A DNA stretch of 64,000 nucleotides from Pseudo-nitzschia pungens. Taxonomy: Eukaryota; Bacillariophyta; Bacillariophyceae; Bacillariales; Bacillariaceae. Numbering within the stretch: the stretch's first letter is position 1; every line of letters starts with the position of its first letter. Shown one piece after another: positions 20,924 through 31,289 of the stretch. The notes below the pieces were generated by a model that made no database searches, had not been told where the DNA came from, and saw only the letters and a list, made by a program, of their open reading frames with translations. Location of the stretch: contig CM074758.1 of NCBI GenBank assembly GCA_037355855.1, positions 5,367,001-5,431,000 of the forward strand, in the 5' to 3' direction. A program made the translations under genes and the position numbers.

Positions 20924-22905
20924 TTTCTAAGCTAAATAATAATAATAATACAGTATTTAGGAATGGATACGGAAGAGTCATTGGTCCAGAAATTTCAACC
21001 AGAGGTAGAATATCCACTTCAACAGCTGTAGTATTTATTTTTAAATGCAGCTGAAACTGGGTTTAAGCTGATAGGTCCTAAGGCAAGCTTGGAGATATAC
21101 AGCAAGAGCAATGGCATGCAGATAAGAAGAAAAAAATGGGAAGCATTCAGAGTACACCTAATAGAATAAATTCTTTGACAATAGCATGAGAAATTAGAAT
21201 GGGTTTGATTGATGAATTGTTTGCAAAAATATTTGAGTCTTTCAACCATAAATAAATCCTGACCATCCCAAAAAGTTTCCGAAAAGGGGGTTGAGAACCA
21301 GATCTTGAATGGAAGGTGGAACAGCAACTGAAATATGGTGCAATAGCAACTGATATATTATGATGCAACAGCAACTGAAATGTAATCTGGTGGCAACCGA
21401 AAAGCAGTTTGGAGAAATATTTGGTAGCAGTCAGAATGGTACTAGTGGCTCTTAACCTCAATAATAGTGTAATATCCTCATGTGATTCTTAGACTGGTAG
21501 ATTATGACAAAAAAGACTGATGAATTATGAGAACACAGTGTGAGAAATTATGAGGACAGAGCCTGAAAAATATGAGAACAGAGCATGAGGAATTATGAGG
21601 ATGGAGTGTGAGAAATTAAGGGCATGGGGACTGAAAAAATAAGACTGCAGGGTGAAAATTTTCTTGAAGGTATGCACAAAAATAGAGGATCAAGAAGGTT
21701 TGAATATGGGTTGATATTTTAGATCCATTTGACCCAGGGTCAAAAGCATTTTAAGGGGGGGGACCAAAAACAGTTATCTAATGTAGTACTAGTCGTAGTA
21801 GTAGAAAGTAGTAGAACTAGTAGTAGTAGCTGCCCATACCATTATAGGAGGGAGGAAAGAGAAATATCATGATAGTACTACTAGTAAATAACAATGCAAT
21901 GAATGCGTTGATATTTGCTCGTCAGCAATCTTCGTAGATTTAATCGATCCGTAGATAAATCGTCTTGTACTCCTGCGTACTGGAAAATAGGGGAAAGCCC
22001 TAACAATAATAACACGTATATTCCTGGCAAATGGTGAGACTACAGCGGCACTGTTCAAGTTCTATTGCATACACTTAGTTACTACAAGGTACTTCCCTAG
22101 AGGTAGTACATCGGAATCAATCGTAAGGGGAGGGCATGATAGGCGTTTAATTTAGAATAAGAAAGAGTGAATACAGCAGGGAGCTGAGCGCAGCTCAGCT
22201 CTGTATCGTATCGTGACAGCGTTCCGATAACTCGTATAATAACAGAGCTCTGTAGCTCCGTTACTATTTTCTACGGGTAGCCCACGGAGTAGCGTAGCGT
22301 AACTCCGATTCGTAGCGTAGCTCCGCTTAATTAGATTCAAACGTGTGCTAGCGCGTTGGGTAACTGTCTGGGTCAGGTATCCGGTCATAGTACATATTAT
22401 ACACCAATGACCCGACCCCGGCGGTAGCATAGTATCTTAGCATGGTATCATGGTAGGTTAGCATCTCCAGTATCTCGTAGCATTAGCAACCCTAACCCTG
22501 TAGCATTTAGCTACACCATTACAGGTGCTATACTCGGGGTACGTACGATTGGTACAAATCGTACGCGACGGCCCTAGTAACTTCTGTTAGCACCCATACT
22601 AAGCAGGATAGGTCTGTTGCTAAGCCTGTTGCTAAGCCTGTTGCTAAGCCTGTTGCTAACCATTTAGCACACAGCTCAGCACTCAGCTCAGCACCTGTTA
22701 GTAGTCAGCTACTGGATGCTGCTGCCTGTAGCCCCAGTACCTCTCCTACACAGGAGCCTTAGCACAGATCATAGCACCCTGGATATCTTCATATGAAGTC
22801 AGTGCAAGTATGTCATCTGAAACATTGTGCCAGGAGGGATAGATGATCCTTCCTCACATACTAGGAGGCACCGCATGGCAGCACAACATTTTTTGACAAA
22901 GTACC
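20924..22905. other. Intergenic repeats and microsatellites; no gene
   Basis: Degenerate CAACTGAAATAT-type repeats lie at 21330-21410. GAATTATGAG / GTGAGAAATTATGAGG repeats lie at 21520-21640. A TAG-rich run lies at about 21785-21835. Inverted CAGCTC/GAGCTG-rich DNA lies at 22175-22330. A 12-bp minisatellite CTGTTGCTAAGC occurs four times at 22614-22661. ORFs here are short and lack domains. Confidence 0.5.
22614..22661. repeat. 12-bp minisatellite, four copies
   Basis: CTGTTGCTAAGC is repeated four times in tandem; the last copy ends ACC instead of AGC. It is followed by AGCTCAGCACTCAGCTCAGC. Confidence 0.9.
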
Positions 22906-23095
22906 TGCCGTGCACCAAAATACAGTCACGAGCGCACACGGGACTGGATTAAGGATAGGGATAAAAACAATCGGCGAGTCGACAGAATCGCTGATTCGGA
23001 GGGCTCTTAGAACTGTAGCAAATGGACTAATCAATAGAGCTCACAATTTTGCATATCACTACTATTCTAATCACTAGTAGACCCGGGGTATGGCA
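22906..23095 (+). repeat. Gypsy-2 5' LTR (190 bp)
   Basis: It starts TGCCGTGCACCAAAATACAG and ends GGGGTATGGCA. It differs from the 3' LTR by one substitution (ATTTTGC versus ATGTTGC) and a 3-bp deletion in the CTACTAGTAG stretch. Confidence 0.95.
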
Positions 23096-23210
23096 TGATT
23101 TTAAAATCAAGCTGAGTGCTGATGACCATCAGCAGAAAGAGATCGATCGGCCAAGGCGCCGACGAGATCGAAAGACTGCCAGAAAATGGGGGCACAGAGA
23201 GGCAAAACAG

Positions 23211-23746
23211 GAACATTATGGAAAAAAAAACTTTTCTGGAAAATTTCCATTTTCATGCGCATTGTGCGCGCGACTACTCTCAAAAAATCTTAGGGCAATA
23301 ACGGCTCTTCTATATTTAAAGAAGAGCGACCATAATTTAACGGTCTTCAACCGTCATCTTTGTCCTCAAAAAACGATTGTCCTCAAAAAGTGTCCTCAAC
23401 GATTTTGTCCTCAACAGACTGTCCTCAACCATTATGTCCTCAAAAATTATGTCCTCAACGTTTTGTCCTCAACCTCAACGTTGAAGTCATAGAGGTTGAG
23501 GACAAAACGTTGAGGACATAATTTTTGAGGACATAATGGTTGAGGACAGTCTGTTGAGGACAAAATCGTTGAGGACACTTTTTGAGGACACGTTTTGAGG
23601 ACAGTTTTGAGGACACTCTGCGTACTCGTACAGCCGTTAAAGTGGATATTCAACAAAAAACAGCCGTTAAAAATACATCAATTTTATTGCGCGCAACGCG
23701 CATGAATATGGAAATTTTCTCAAAAAAACTTTTTTCCATAATGTTC
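23211..23746. mobile_element. 536-bp foldback/MITE inserted in the gypsy-2 leader
   Basis: The ends are inverted copies starting GAACATTATGGAAAAAA, flanked by CAG (23208-23210 and 23747-23749), a possible 3-bp target duplication. The outer arms also pair through GAAAATTTCCAT and CATGCGC. The centre (23359-23605) is a long hairpin whose arms are built from many short units starting GTCCTCA on one side and TGAGGAC on the other. The loop is only a few bases around TTGAAGTCATAGA. There is no coding capacity. It sits between the 5' LTR and gag, so the full-length RNA would carry this hairpin. Confidence 0.78.
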
Positions 23747-24382
23747 CAGGGAGAAGGATATCCAGTGTCTGCAGCACAAGGAAGACCGACCCCAGCGACT
23801 GTTGGCTCCAGTATAAGGGAGCAACAGCAGCAACAGAGACACCTAAGGACCCAAACAGGCCCATGGTCGACAACAGAAATAATCGAAAAATACAGAAATA
23901 TGTGCTGAAAAAGTGACACATAATCCAGTGATTGGACTAATTGGACCAACACTGAGTGGATGGACAGACCACAGGTGGATGCCAACCAAAACCGAAATAT
24001 ACGGATATCCGGAAAGGTATATAACCAAATACCTGAACACCAGCACTAATCCCACGGGAAACGGGAAGTGGGACCGGCCCGGTGACCGCTTAACAGAGAA
24101 GCAACGCCGGAGAACCACGGGAATCGAATCCCACAAAATAAAAACAGAAACAACTCCGGGGAACCACAGGATTCCCGTGAGCTAAAGAGAGGGACAACTC
24201 CCACCACTGGACAAACCAGGGGGAAAATCAGTTATAACACGAGTTATCACGAGAGCAATGAAAATCCAGCAAGAAAAACTGGAGGAACTGAGCAATCACT
24301 TTTTGCTCAATCTCACCACAAGCAGTGAAATAACAGAAATAGTGTAACTAAAGTAACTTAATAAACAACTGATTAAACCACC

Positions 24383-25822
24383 ATGGCGACCAAAGGAACC
24401 AAGTTGAAACCTTTCAACATCACACGGGAGGACTGGCCGGAAGACGCCACCACCGTAAAGATGAATGTAGACAGCGAACAAGGTGGAGTCGCATTCAGCG
24501 ACTACCTGAAGGTTCTCAACGGTACTGAAAGACCAGAACTCTTCCTTATCTGGAAGAGAGACTTTGACCAGAAAATTGCTGGCAATGACAAACTCCACGG
24601 AGACCAGAAATTGGAGGTTCTACAGAGAATCCTCTCTAAGGAAGCACTCGCACTTGTCCAGCGAACGCTCACTCGGACCTACTTGGCCGAACCGACCCAC
24701 AAGGTCCACCAAACCAGACGCGTACAGAAAAAGATCCAGGAAATCGAGCAAAGGGACCAAGCAAACATCCTACTATCAATGGGGCACAACGCCACCGAAA
24801 CTCCCACGGGAGCCTCCAAGGAGAAGGCAAAGGAGAAATCTCCAAACGCCGACAAAACCGACACAGCCACGGCGAGATCGGACAAAGAATCAGAGACCGA
24901 CAACCTCGAGTCCCCAATCCCAAAGAAAAAGGTCGCAAGCGCCCTCACCCAGTACTACCAATCCCAGGAGTACAGGAAGGATATCATGGAGGAGTGCATG
25001 CATGTCCTCAAGCTCAAAATCTTTGGCAATGACCAAAACGGCAAGCGCTCGTATATCGTCCTCCGACGATTCATGCGAGGCATGCGCGTGGACCTCAAAC
25101 ATGGCATTAGAGCCTGGGCCAATCGAATGGCCGAACTCCAAAGCTATCTCCCAGAATGCCTCTGGGAATGTGGCAGTGACCAAATGGAAACACCAAGAAG
25201 TTTCACCCAAGGAGAAATGAAGGAAATCTTGGATTCCAACATGACCCACTCCCAACGCGAGAAACTGGAGCACATTAGTTGGGACCTCTACACCCACTCC
25301 TTTAACACCACTATCGACAAGCTCGAAAACCTGGAAATCACCATCCGGAAGGAAGCAATAATGCAACAACGCATCACCGACCTCGAAAAGCAGACCGGTG
25401 TCACCAAGAAGACTCCCAAGGCCGCATCTGGGGGAGGAACCCACCACGGGAAATCCCCTGGCAAAAAGAAGCGCCCTGTGGACAACAGCAACAAACAGCT
25501 ATGCAAGACCTGTGGCAAGGTCCATGCCGGCAAATGCTGGAAACTAACCGGTGGTCCCTCCAAGAAGGGGAAGTTTGACCGGGAAACCATCAACCTGCTC
25601 AAGGAGCACTTTGTGGCAAAAGAACAAGACTCAGACGCTGAGCAACACTCCAAACCCCACTGGGGAAGGAATCTATCGAACCACGAGTACTCTTATGTAC
25701 TGGCCACGGCCCAAGCTGACCACGACGTCTCTGATGACGAGATCGACATCTCCGAACGGGAACTCAAAGAGTACAGAAGAAAGTACAGAAAGACCTTTAA
25801 AAAGAAAGGCTCCCACAACTGA
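24383..25822 (+). CDS. Gypsy-2 Gag (479 aa)
   Basis: The start has a strong context, ACCACCATGG. The protein begins MATKGTKLKPFN. It is Lys/Glu-rich and largely helical, with capsid-like segments around residues 40-110 and 200-330. Near residue 374 is a zinc-knuckle-like motif, CKTCGKVHAGKC, the nucleic-acid-binding part of Gag. An acidic C-terminus (DDEIDISERELKEY) follows. The ORF ends in UGA, and pol starts at the very next codon in the same frame. In the family Gag packages the RNA into virus-like particles. Confidence 0.92.
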   Translation: MATKGTKLKPFNITREDWPEDATTVKMNVDSEQGGVAFSDYLKVLNGTERPELFLIWKRDFDQKIAGNDKLHGDQKLEVLQRILSKEALALVQRTLTRTYLAEPTHKVHQTRRVQKKIQEIEQRDQANILLSMGHNATETPTGASKEKAKEKSPNADKTDTATARSDKESETDNLESPIPKKKVASALTQYYQSQEYRKDIMEECMHVLKLKIFGNDQNGKRSYIVLRRFMRGMRVDLKHGIRAWANRMAELQSYLPECLWECGSDQMETPRSFTQGEMKEILDSNMTHSQREKLEHISWDLYTHSFNTTIDKLENLEITIRKEAIMQQRITDLEKQTGVTKKTPKAASGGGTHHGKSPGKKKRPVDNSNKQLCKTCGKVHAGKCWKLTGGPSKKGKFDRETINLLKEHFVAKEQDSDAEQHSKPHWGRNLSNHEYSYVLATAQADHDVSDDEIDISERELKEYRRKYRKTFKKKGSHN

Positions 25823-28800
25823 ATGGCTGATACCATCCACACGGGACCCCGCATCATCAACAGATTTGCGGACGTCTGTGTGGAGGTATTGGACCACAAG
25901 GGAAGGGGAAGGATGCTCCGGGGACTACTAGACTCCGGTTGCTCCAAATCCATCATACTACAACAGTTTGTCGACCGAAGTCAACTAACGAACCGAGACC
26001 AAAGATCTGTCACCTATAATACTTACGGGGGCAAGTTCCAAACCAAGTCTGCGGCTTCAGTGGGACTGAGGTTGATAGAATTTTCAAACTCCAAGACCAT
26101 TAAATGGACCTTCCAAGTGGATGAATATCATCACCACGAGGAAGTACCCTATGACATGATCATAGGATCAGACCTGATGGCACAACTGAGACTGGATATA
26201 AAATACAGTTCCCGAACAATCGAGTGGCAGGGTGACTCCATCCCCATGAAGGGACTGGGGGAGCTTACTGACCCGGACAAATGTGAGGCAGTATTCTTCG
26301 CCAACACACAGAGTCCAATCCTCCAACAGGAGGAAGAGAGGCAATCCAAAATTCTGGATGCAGACTACTCCAAAGTCGATATAGACGCTATGGTCAATGA
26401 CCTGGAGATTACAGACGCGTCCAAGGCAGCCTTGAAGAAAACGCTAAAGAAATTCCCAACCCTCTTTGGAGGAGGATTGGGTCTTCTCAAAAACATAGAA
26501 CCGGTGTCCATTGAGCTCCAACCAGGGGTCAAACCGGTCCGGCAGAGGTACTATTCTGTACCCCATGCCTTTGAACAAGCCCTCCGGAAGGAGATTACTA
26601 GGCTCTGCGATATTGGAGTCCTGGAAAAACTCCCTCACGATGATGACTCTCCATGGGCATCTCCTACTTTTTGCCAACCCAAAAAGACAGGGGACATTCG
26701 CGTTCTAACGGACTTCCGGAAGATGAATGCAGCCATCCAGAGGAAACCGTTTCCACTACCACGAATAGGGGAAACAATCCAATGGCTCCAGAAATTCCAA
26801 TCAGCCACGGCACTGGACTTATCCCAAGGCTATTATACAATCCCCATCTGCAAGGAGAGCCAAAAGATTTGCTCTACCATTCTACCATGGGGGAAGTATG
26901 CCTACAAGAGACTGGCAATGGGAATCGCATGTGCGCCCGATATCTTCCAATCAGTCATGATGAACCTCCTAGGGGATCTGGACTACGTCCTTGTCTATAT
27001 TGATGATATCCTAATCATCCAGAGAGAAGGGGAATCTGAACAGGATCACCTCGACAAAATCGATACAGTCCTACAAAGACTGGATGACGCCGGCTTTCGA
27101 GCCAACCTCAGAAAATCCTTCTTCATGCAAAAAGAAGTGGAATACCTGGGATTTCTGTTAACAACAGAGGGCATTCAGCCCCAGCCAAAGAAACTGGAGG
27201 CGATGAAGCGTCTGGAAGCCCCCAAGAACACTAAGCAACTCAAGATGTTTCTTGGAATGGTAAATTTCTACCGGGACATGTGGAAGCGCCGCTCCCACAT
27301 CCTAGCCCCCCTGAACAAACTAGCAGGGAAAAAGGGAAAAATGAACTGGTACTGGGGTCCAGCAGAGCAGAAAGCTTTCATGGAGGCGAAGAGGATGCTC
27401 GCAGACGAAGCAAAGCTTGCATTCCCAGACTTTACGAAACCATTTCATCTCTACTCAGACGCCAGCGATAGGCAACTGGGAGCCACCGTGTGCCAAGATG
27501 GCAAACCCCTTGGTTTCTACACCCGGAAACTGAACTCAGCGCAGCTCAACTACACTGTCGGAGAAAAAGAACTCCTGGGCATAGTCGAAGGCCTAAAGGC
27601 GTTCGAAGGAATCCTACGAGGACAAGACGTGATTATCCACATGGATCACCTCAATCTACTGTACCAGCAGATGCCCACCCAGCGGATGGTACGGTGGAGA
27701 CTCCTTATGGAGGAGTTCCACCCGGTAGTCAAACATGTTGCTGGCAAAGACAATGATGCAGCAGACGCGCTGTCTCGCCTGGACATTACGGATGATCCGG
27801 CAGATACAGTGGAATGGCTACCACCAAATAAGCCCCTCACCTATGCAGATGAGGAAGAGCACCTCCGGCAACTACTATTCCCACTTGGAGAAGCACCGGA
27901 AGAATTCCAGGGCAATAGTGCATTCCCACTTGCCCCGGACATGATCCAGTTCTACCAGCAAAAGGACACGGGAATCGTGAATGCTCTGGAAAAAGACAAT
28001 CGACTGACCACCAAAATGGTGGAAGGTTACAACTTCTTAATCCATAAAGAAGGAAAGATTCTCGTCCCGAACAAACTCAAAGACAGAGTCATGGAATGGT
28101 ACCACAGCATGCTGGTCCATCCCGGCGAGAAGAGAATGGAACAGAGCATACGCTCAGTGTTCACCTGGAGAGGCCTGAGGAAGGACGTCCAGGACCTCTG
28201 TAAACACTGTCACACGTGCCAGATGTTCAAAAAGAGTGGCCGGAAGAAGTATGGACTACTACCGGAGAAAGCAGTGGAGGTCACCAAATGGCAGAGGGTC
28301 AATGTGGACCTCTGGGGACCTGCAACTGTCCACAATAAAAATGGTAAAGACTACCACATCCATGTCCTCACCATGGTAGATCCAGTGACCGGATGGTTTG
28401 AACTGGCTCACCTGAAGGACTCCCCAAATGCAGCAGAAACTCAACGGTTGCTAGACAGTACATGGCTAGCAAGGTATCCGCGCCCAAAGGAAATTGGCTT
28501 TGATGGGGGGAGTGAGTTCAAAGCAGAGTTCCAAGAGCTCTGTGACAACATGGGGATGAAAAGAAAGCCCAGTGGCGCCTGGAACCCACAGTCCAACTCA
28601 GTGCTGGAGAGGATCCATCAGGTCCTGAAGGACTGTCTACTGTCCTTTAACCTGGAACAAAGAGACCTCCATGAGAAGGATCCCTTTGAGGAGTTCACCA
28701 CCAAGGCGGCGTACGCCATCAGAAGTGCCATCCACACCACCCTGGGATATTCCCCAGCGCAATTGGTGTTTGGAAGGGACATGTTCATGCCTGTGAATTT

Positions 28801-29089
28801 CCCAGTGGATTGGGAAGCAATCCAAGCAAGGAAACAGAAGAGTATCCACAAGAGTAATATTCGGGAGAATCAGAAGAGGATTCCCCATGTCTACAAGGAA
28901 GGAGACTATGTCACTCTGGAAAGGAAGGGCATTGTTCCGAAACTATCCTTCCCACGACAAGGACCTTACAAGGTGGTCAAGGCCCATGACAATGGAACTG
29001 TAACTATTGAAACTGCTCCCTTTGTAACCGACCGGGTTAACATTAGGAGAGTGCACCCTTATTATTGCAGGGATCCTATTAAATCGTAA
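25823..29089 (+). CDS. Gypsy-2 Pol: protease, RT, RNase H, integrase (1088 aa)
   Basis: Aspartic protease LLDSGCSKSI is near residue 36. RT runs from about 200 to 430, with LDLSQGYYTIPI, LAMGIACAPDIFQ and the catalytic YIDD near 392. RNase H starts at LYSDASDRQLGA (about 544). Integrase has an HHCC finger (H...H, CKHCHTCQ) from about 758, then the catalytic Asp in NVDLWGP, FDGGSEFK, and the Glu in NSVLERIHQ. A GPY/F-like module (RQGPYKVVKAHDNGTV) follows near 1045. The first codon ATG directly follows the gag UGA in frame, so expression may use read-through or reinitiation. No internal stop is seen. Confidence 0.95.
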   Translation: MADTIHTGPRIINRFADVCVEVLDHKGRGRMLRGLLDSGCSKSIILQQFVDRSQLTNRDQRSVTYNTYGGKFQTKSAASVGLRLIEFSNSKTIKWTFQVDEYHHHEEVPYDMIIGSDLMAQLRLDIKYSSRTIEWQGDSIPMKGLGELTDPDKCEAVFFANTQSPILQQEEERQSKILDADYSKVDIDAMVNDLEITDASKAALKKTLKKFPTLFGGGLGLLKNIEPVSIELQPGVKPVRQRYYSVPHAFEQALRKEITRLCDIGVLEKLPHDDDSPWASPTFCQPKKTGDIRVLTDFRKMNAAIQRKPFPLPRIGETIQWLQKFQSATALDLSQGYYTIPICKESQKICSTILPWGKYAYKRLAMGIACAPDIFQSVMMNLLGDLDYVLVYIDDILIIQREGESEQDHLDKIDTVLQRLDDAGFRANLRKSFFMQKEVEYLGFLLTTEGIQPQPKKLEAMKRLEAPKNTKQLKMFLGMVNFYRDMWKRRSHILAPLNKLAGKKGKMNWYWGPAEQKAFMEAKRMLADEAKLAFPDFTKPFHLYSDASDRQLGATVCQDGKPLGFYTRKLNSAQLNYTVGEKELLGIVEGLKAFEGILRGQDVIIHMDHLNLLYQQMPTQRMVRWRLLMEEFHPVVKHVAGKDNDAADALSRLDITDDPADTVEWLPPNKPLTYADEEEHLRQLLFPLGEAPEEFQGNSAFPLAPDMIQFYQQKDTGIVNALEKDNRLTTKMVEGYNFLIHKEGKILVPNKLKDRVMEWYHSMLVHPGEKRMEQSIRSVFTWRGLRKDVQDLCKHCHTCQMFKKSGRKKYGLLPEKAVEVTKWQRVNVDLWGPATVHNKNGKDYHIHVLTMVDPVTGWFELAHLKDSPNAAETQRLLDSTWLARYPRPKEIGFDGGSEFKAEFQELCDNMGMKRKPSGAWNPQSNSVLERIHQVLKDCLLSFNLEQRDLHEKDPFEEFTTKAAYAIRSAIHTTLGYSPAQLVFGRDMFMPVNFPVDWEAIQARKQKSIHKSNIRENQKRIPHVYKEGDYVTLERKGIVPKLSFPRQGPYKVVKAHDNGTVTIETAPFVTDRVNIRRVHPYYCRDPIKS

Positions 29090-29107
29090 CAGTACCATGG
29101 AGGAGTA

Positions 29108-29300
29108 TGCCGTGCACCAAAATACAGTCACGAGCGCACACGGGACTGGATTAAGGATAGGGATAAAAACAATCGGCGAGTCGACAGAATCGCTGATTCG
29201 GAGGGCTCTTAGAACTGTAGCAAATGGACTAATCAATAGAGCTCACAATGTTGCATATCACTACTATTCTAATCACTACTAGTAGACCCGGGGTATGGCA
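29108..29300 (+). repeat. Gypsy-2 3' LTR (193 bp)
   Basis: This is the direct repeat of 22906-23095. It is followed by GTACC, the target duplication. Confidence 0.95.
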
Positions 29301-31289
29301 GTACCAGCAATTCTTCTTTGTCTATGGGGGTACTACTAGTACTACTACTTGTACTGCATACTGCCTACTACTACTAATACCAATACCAAACTACTTCTTG
29401 TGATTGTGTTAATTGTTACTACTACTACTACTACTACTACTACTAGTTGTAGTACTTCCTCTAGTGGTGCCACCCACAAGTACTAATAAGGATAAGAATG
29501 CAGACAACAAGGACAAGGACAGGGATGGGGATGGGGATGGGGTAGCTAATGAGTACTATATTGCTATTTTGATTGTTTTATCTTCTTAAAATTTGTGAAC
29601 AGTACGATAGTTTCTTAGAACTGGCTTGACATCTTCACAATCTTGGACCAAACATATTGGTACTCACTAGTACACACATTAATATCCCAATACGAATGAC
29701 CTAAAATTAGTTTGAAAACAAAGATAAAGAGTTTCCCCTGCCCCTCTTAAATGAGTGATGCCCAAAAACATATTTTGCATTGAATAACGGTTGACACACA
29801 TGTAAATTTAGGTTTTCGGGTGACAATTTTGTCTCTCTTAGTAAGAATGCGAAATATGAAGTATGCAAATTCTGAACCAAATCTGATTAGTACAAAGTAA
29901 GGTTGAATCTGCTACACCCAATTCCCAGGCGCCATCTTGTCTGGCCAGCAACTACCGATCTGAGGTGTTGTGTTGCTTGTGGACCAACCTTCCTGGGAGC
30001 TATGGGACCTGCGGTCCTATGTATCATACTGGGTATACTAGTAGTAACTATTAGACATACTAGGTTGGCGGGCTAACAAAGCTGCTAGAGAGAAAGTGTG
30101 ATTGCATTTGCAATTGTATACAGCAGGGCTAAAGTCCCATGCTAGTAGCAGTGTAAAGGTGCATCACAAGGGTGGGAAGGGTGGGAACTTTTCTCAGACC
30201 GCCGCCATTGTCGGTCATTCACGTAGACAGCTTTTAGGCTCGCTCTTTGCAAAAACAATGAGACGAATAGTATCCATACCAAAGACCCCTGCTCTGCAAC
30301 CTTGCCTCCTCTACATTCTACTGTACCTTCTCATTCCTCACTGTTCAGCTCTTGTTCGCTACAGCACTGGACAATGGTAGGCTTGGGTCAATGGTACGTA
30401 ATTACTACTACTAATTAAGGTTACCGAAAGTTTGAACATAAAATAATACTACGTAAGAATACTGTAAGATCTTACTACGTACTATGTTTCGTTGATGCGT
30501 GCGATGACTGACTGACATGCGTCGATGACTAAAATTTAGATCGGTTTTTCGATTCTTAGGTTGAGAGAGAGAATTGGGCGTGAACAAATCCATCCATCAT
30601 TTTCGGAAATGGAATGGAATGGGGCAACGTTCGAGCCCGAGTTGATAGAATTGTGCGGTAAATATTCATTGCTCTGCGCATGTACGTAAATCTATGTTTA
30701 TTGTTTCTGCGTGTGTATCGTTCATTTCGGCCCAGTTTGACGATCCTCGCGCTAGTTCGGGCACTCCGGCGACCCCCAGCAGTATCCCGGGTCATTCGAA
30801 CGGGATCCAACCCATCGACCGACCCGCGGAGGTCGTCACAACCTAGTACTCATTTCCGATGCGTATCTCCGGCTGCAACAACAAGGGGCGAGAGCCGATT
30901 CGATTCGTGTCGAGCAACGTTCATCCGGTGTTGCACGGTGCACGGTGCATGGTGCATGGTGCATGGTGCATGTTTTTCTAGATCCTGCGACCTGCTCGTA
31001 CTAGCTTGGTCTTCGTTTCGAACCACCGGCCCTTCCGTGGTAGTAGCAGTCATGCCGCAGCGGTCACGGTCTGATCGTGTTTCTGGAGTTCACCGGATGG
31101 AAATGGCGATGCGTAGTAGCCATCGACGAGCGCGATCCGCTGCTGGAAGCACCACCAACTGTTTCAGAATTGCAGAGCACGCACTCATCGTTCCGGAGTC
31201 GCTCGGAGGCGCATCTCGAAGGCCCGAAAATTCCGGGTTGCGACAGCGTCCGCGATCCGCTCGTTTCCCCCGAGTCGATCGGAAGCGCA
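29301..31289. other. Intergenic; microsatellites, no supported gene
   Basis: An ACT run lies at 29418-29443 and a GGGGAT run at 29525-29541. A TGCATGG-type 7-10-bp repeat lies at 30935-30970. ORFs up to about 220 codons on the plus strand (30680-31348) run antisense into the DUF4116 gene and have no domains. A small ORF at 30102-30380 has no support. Confidence 0.45.

Larger units (their letters stand above)
22906..29300 (+). mobile_element. Gypsy-2: complete Ty3/gypsy retrotransposon, TSD GTACC
   Basis: Direct LTRs at 22906-23095 and 29108-29300 begin TG and end CA. They are flanked by the 5-bp duplication GTACC (22901-22905 and 29301-29305). The interior holds a leader of about 1.3 kb, gag (24383-25822) and pol (25823-29089). 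A purine-rich stretch ending GGAGGAGTA sits right before the 3' LTR. There is no TGG primer-binding site after the 5' LTR; instead the palindrome TGATTTTAAAATCA follows directly. The ORFs are open, so the copy may be active. Confidence 0.95.
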
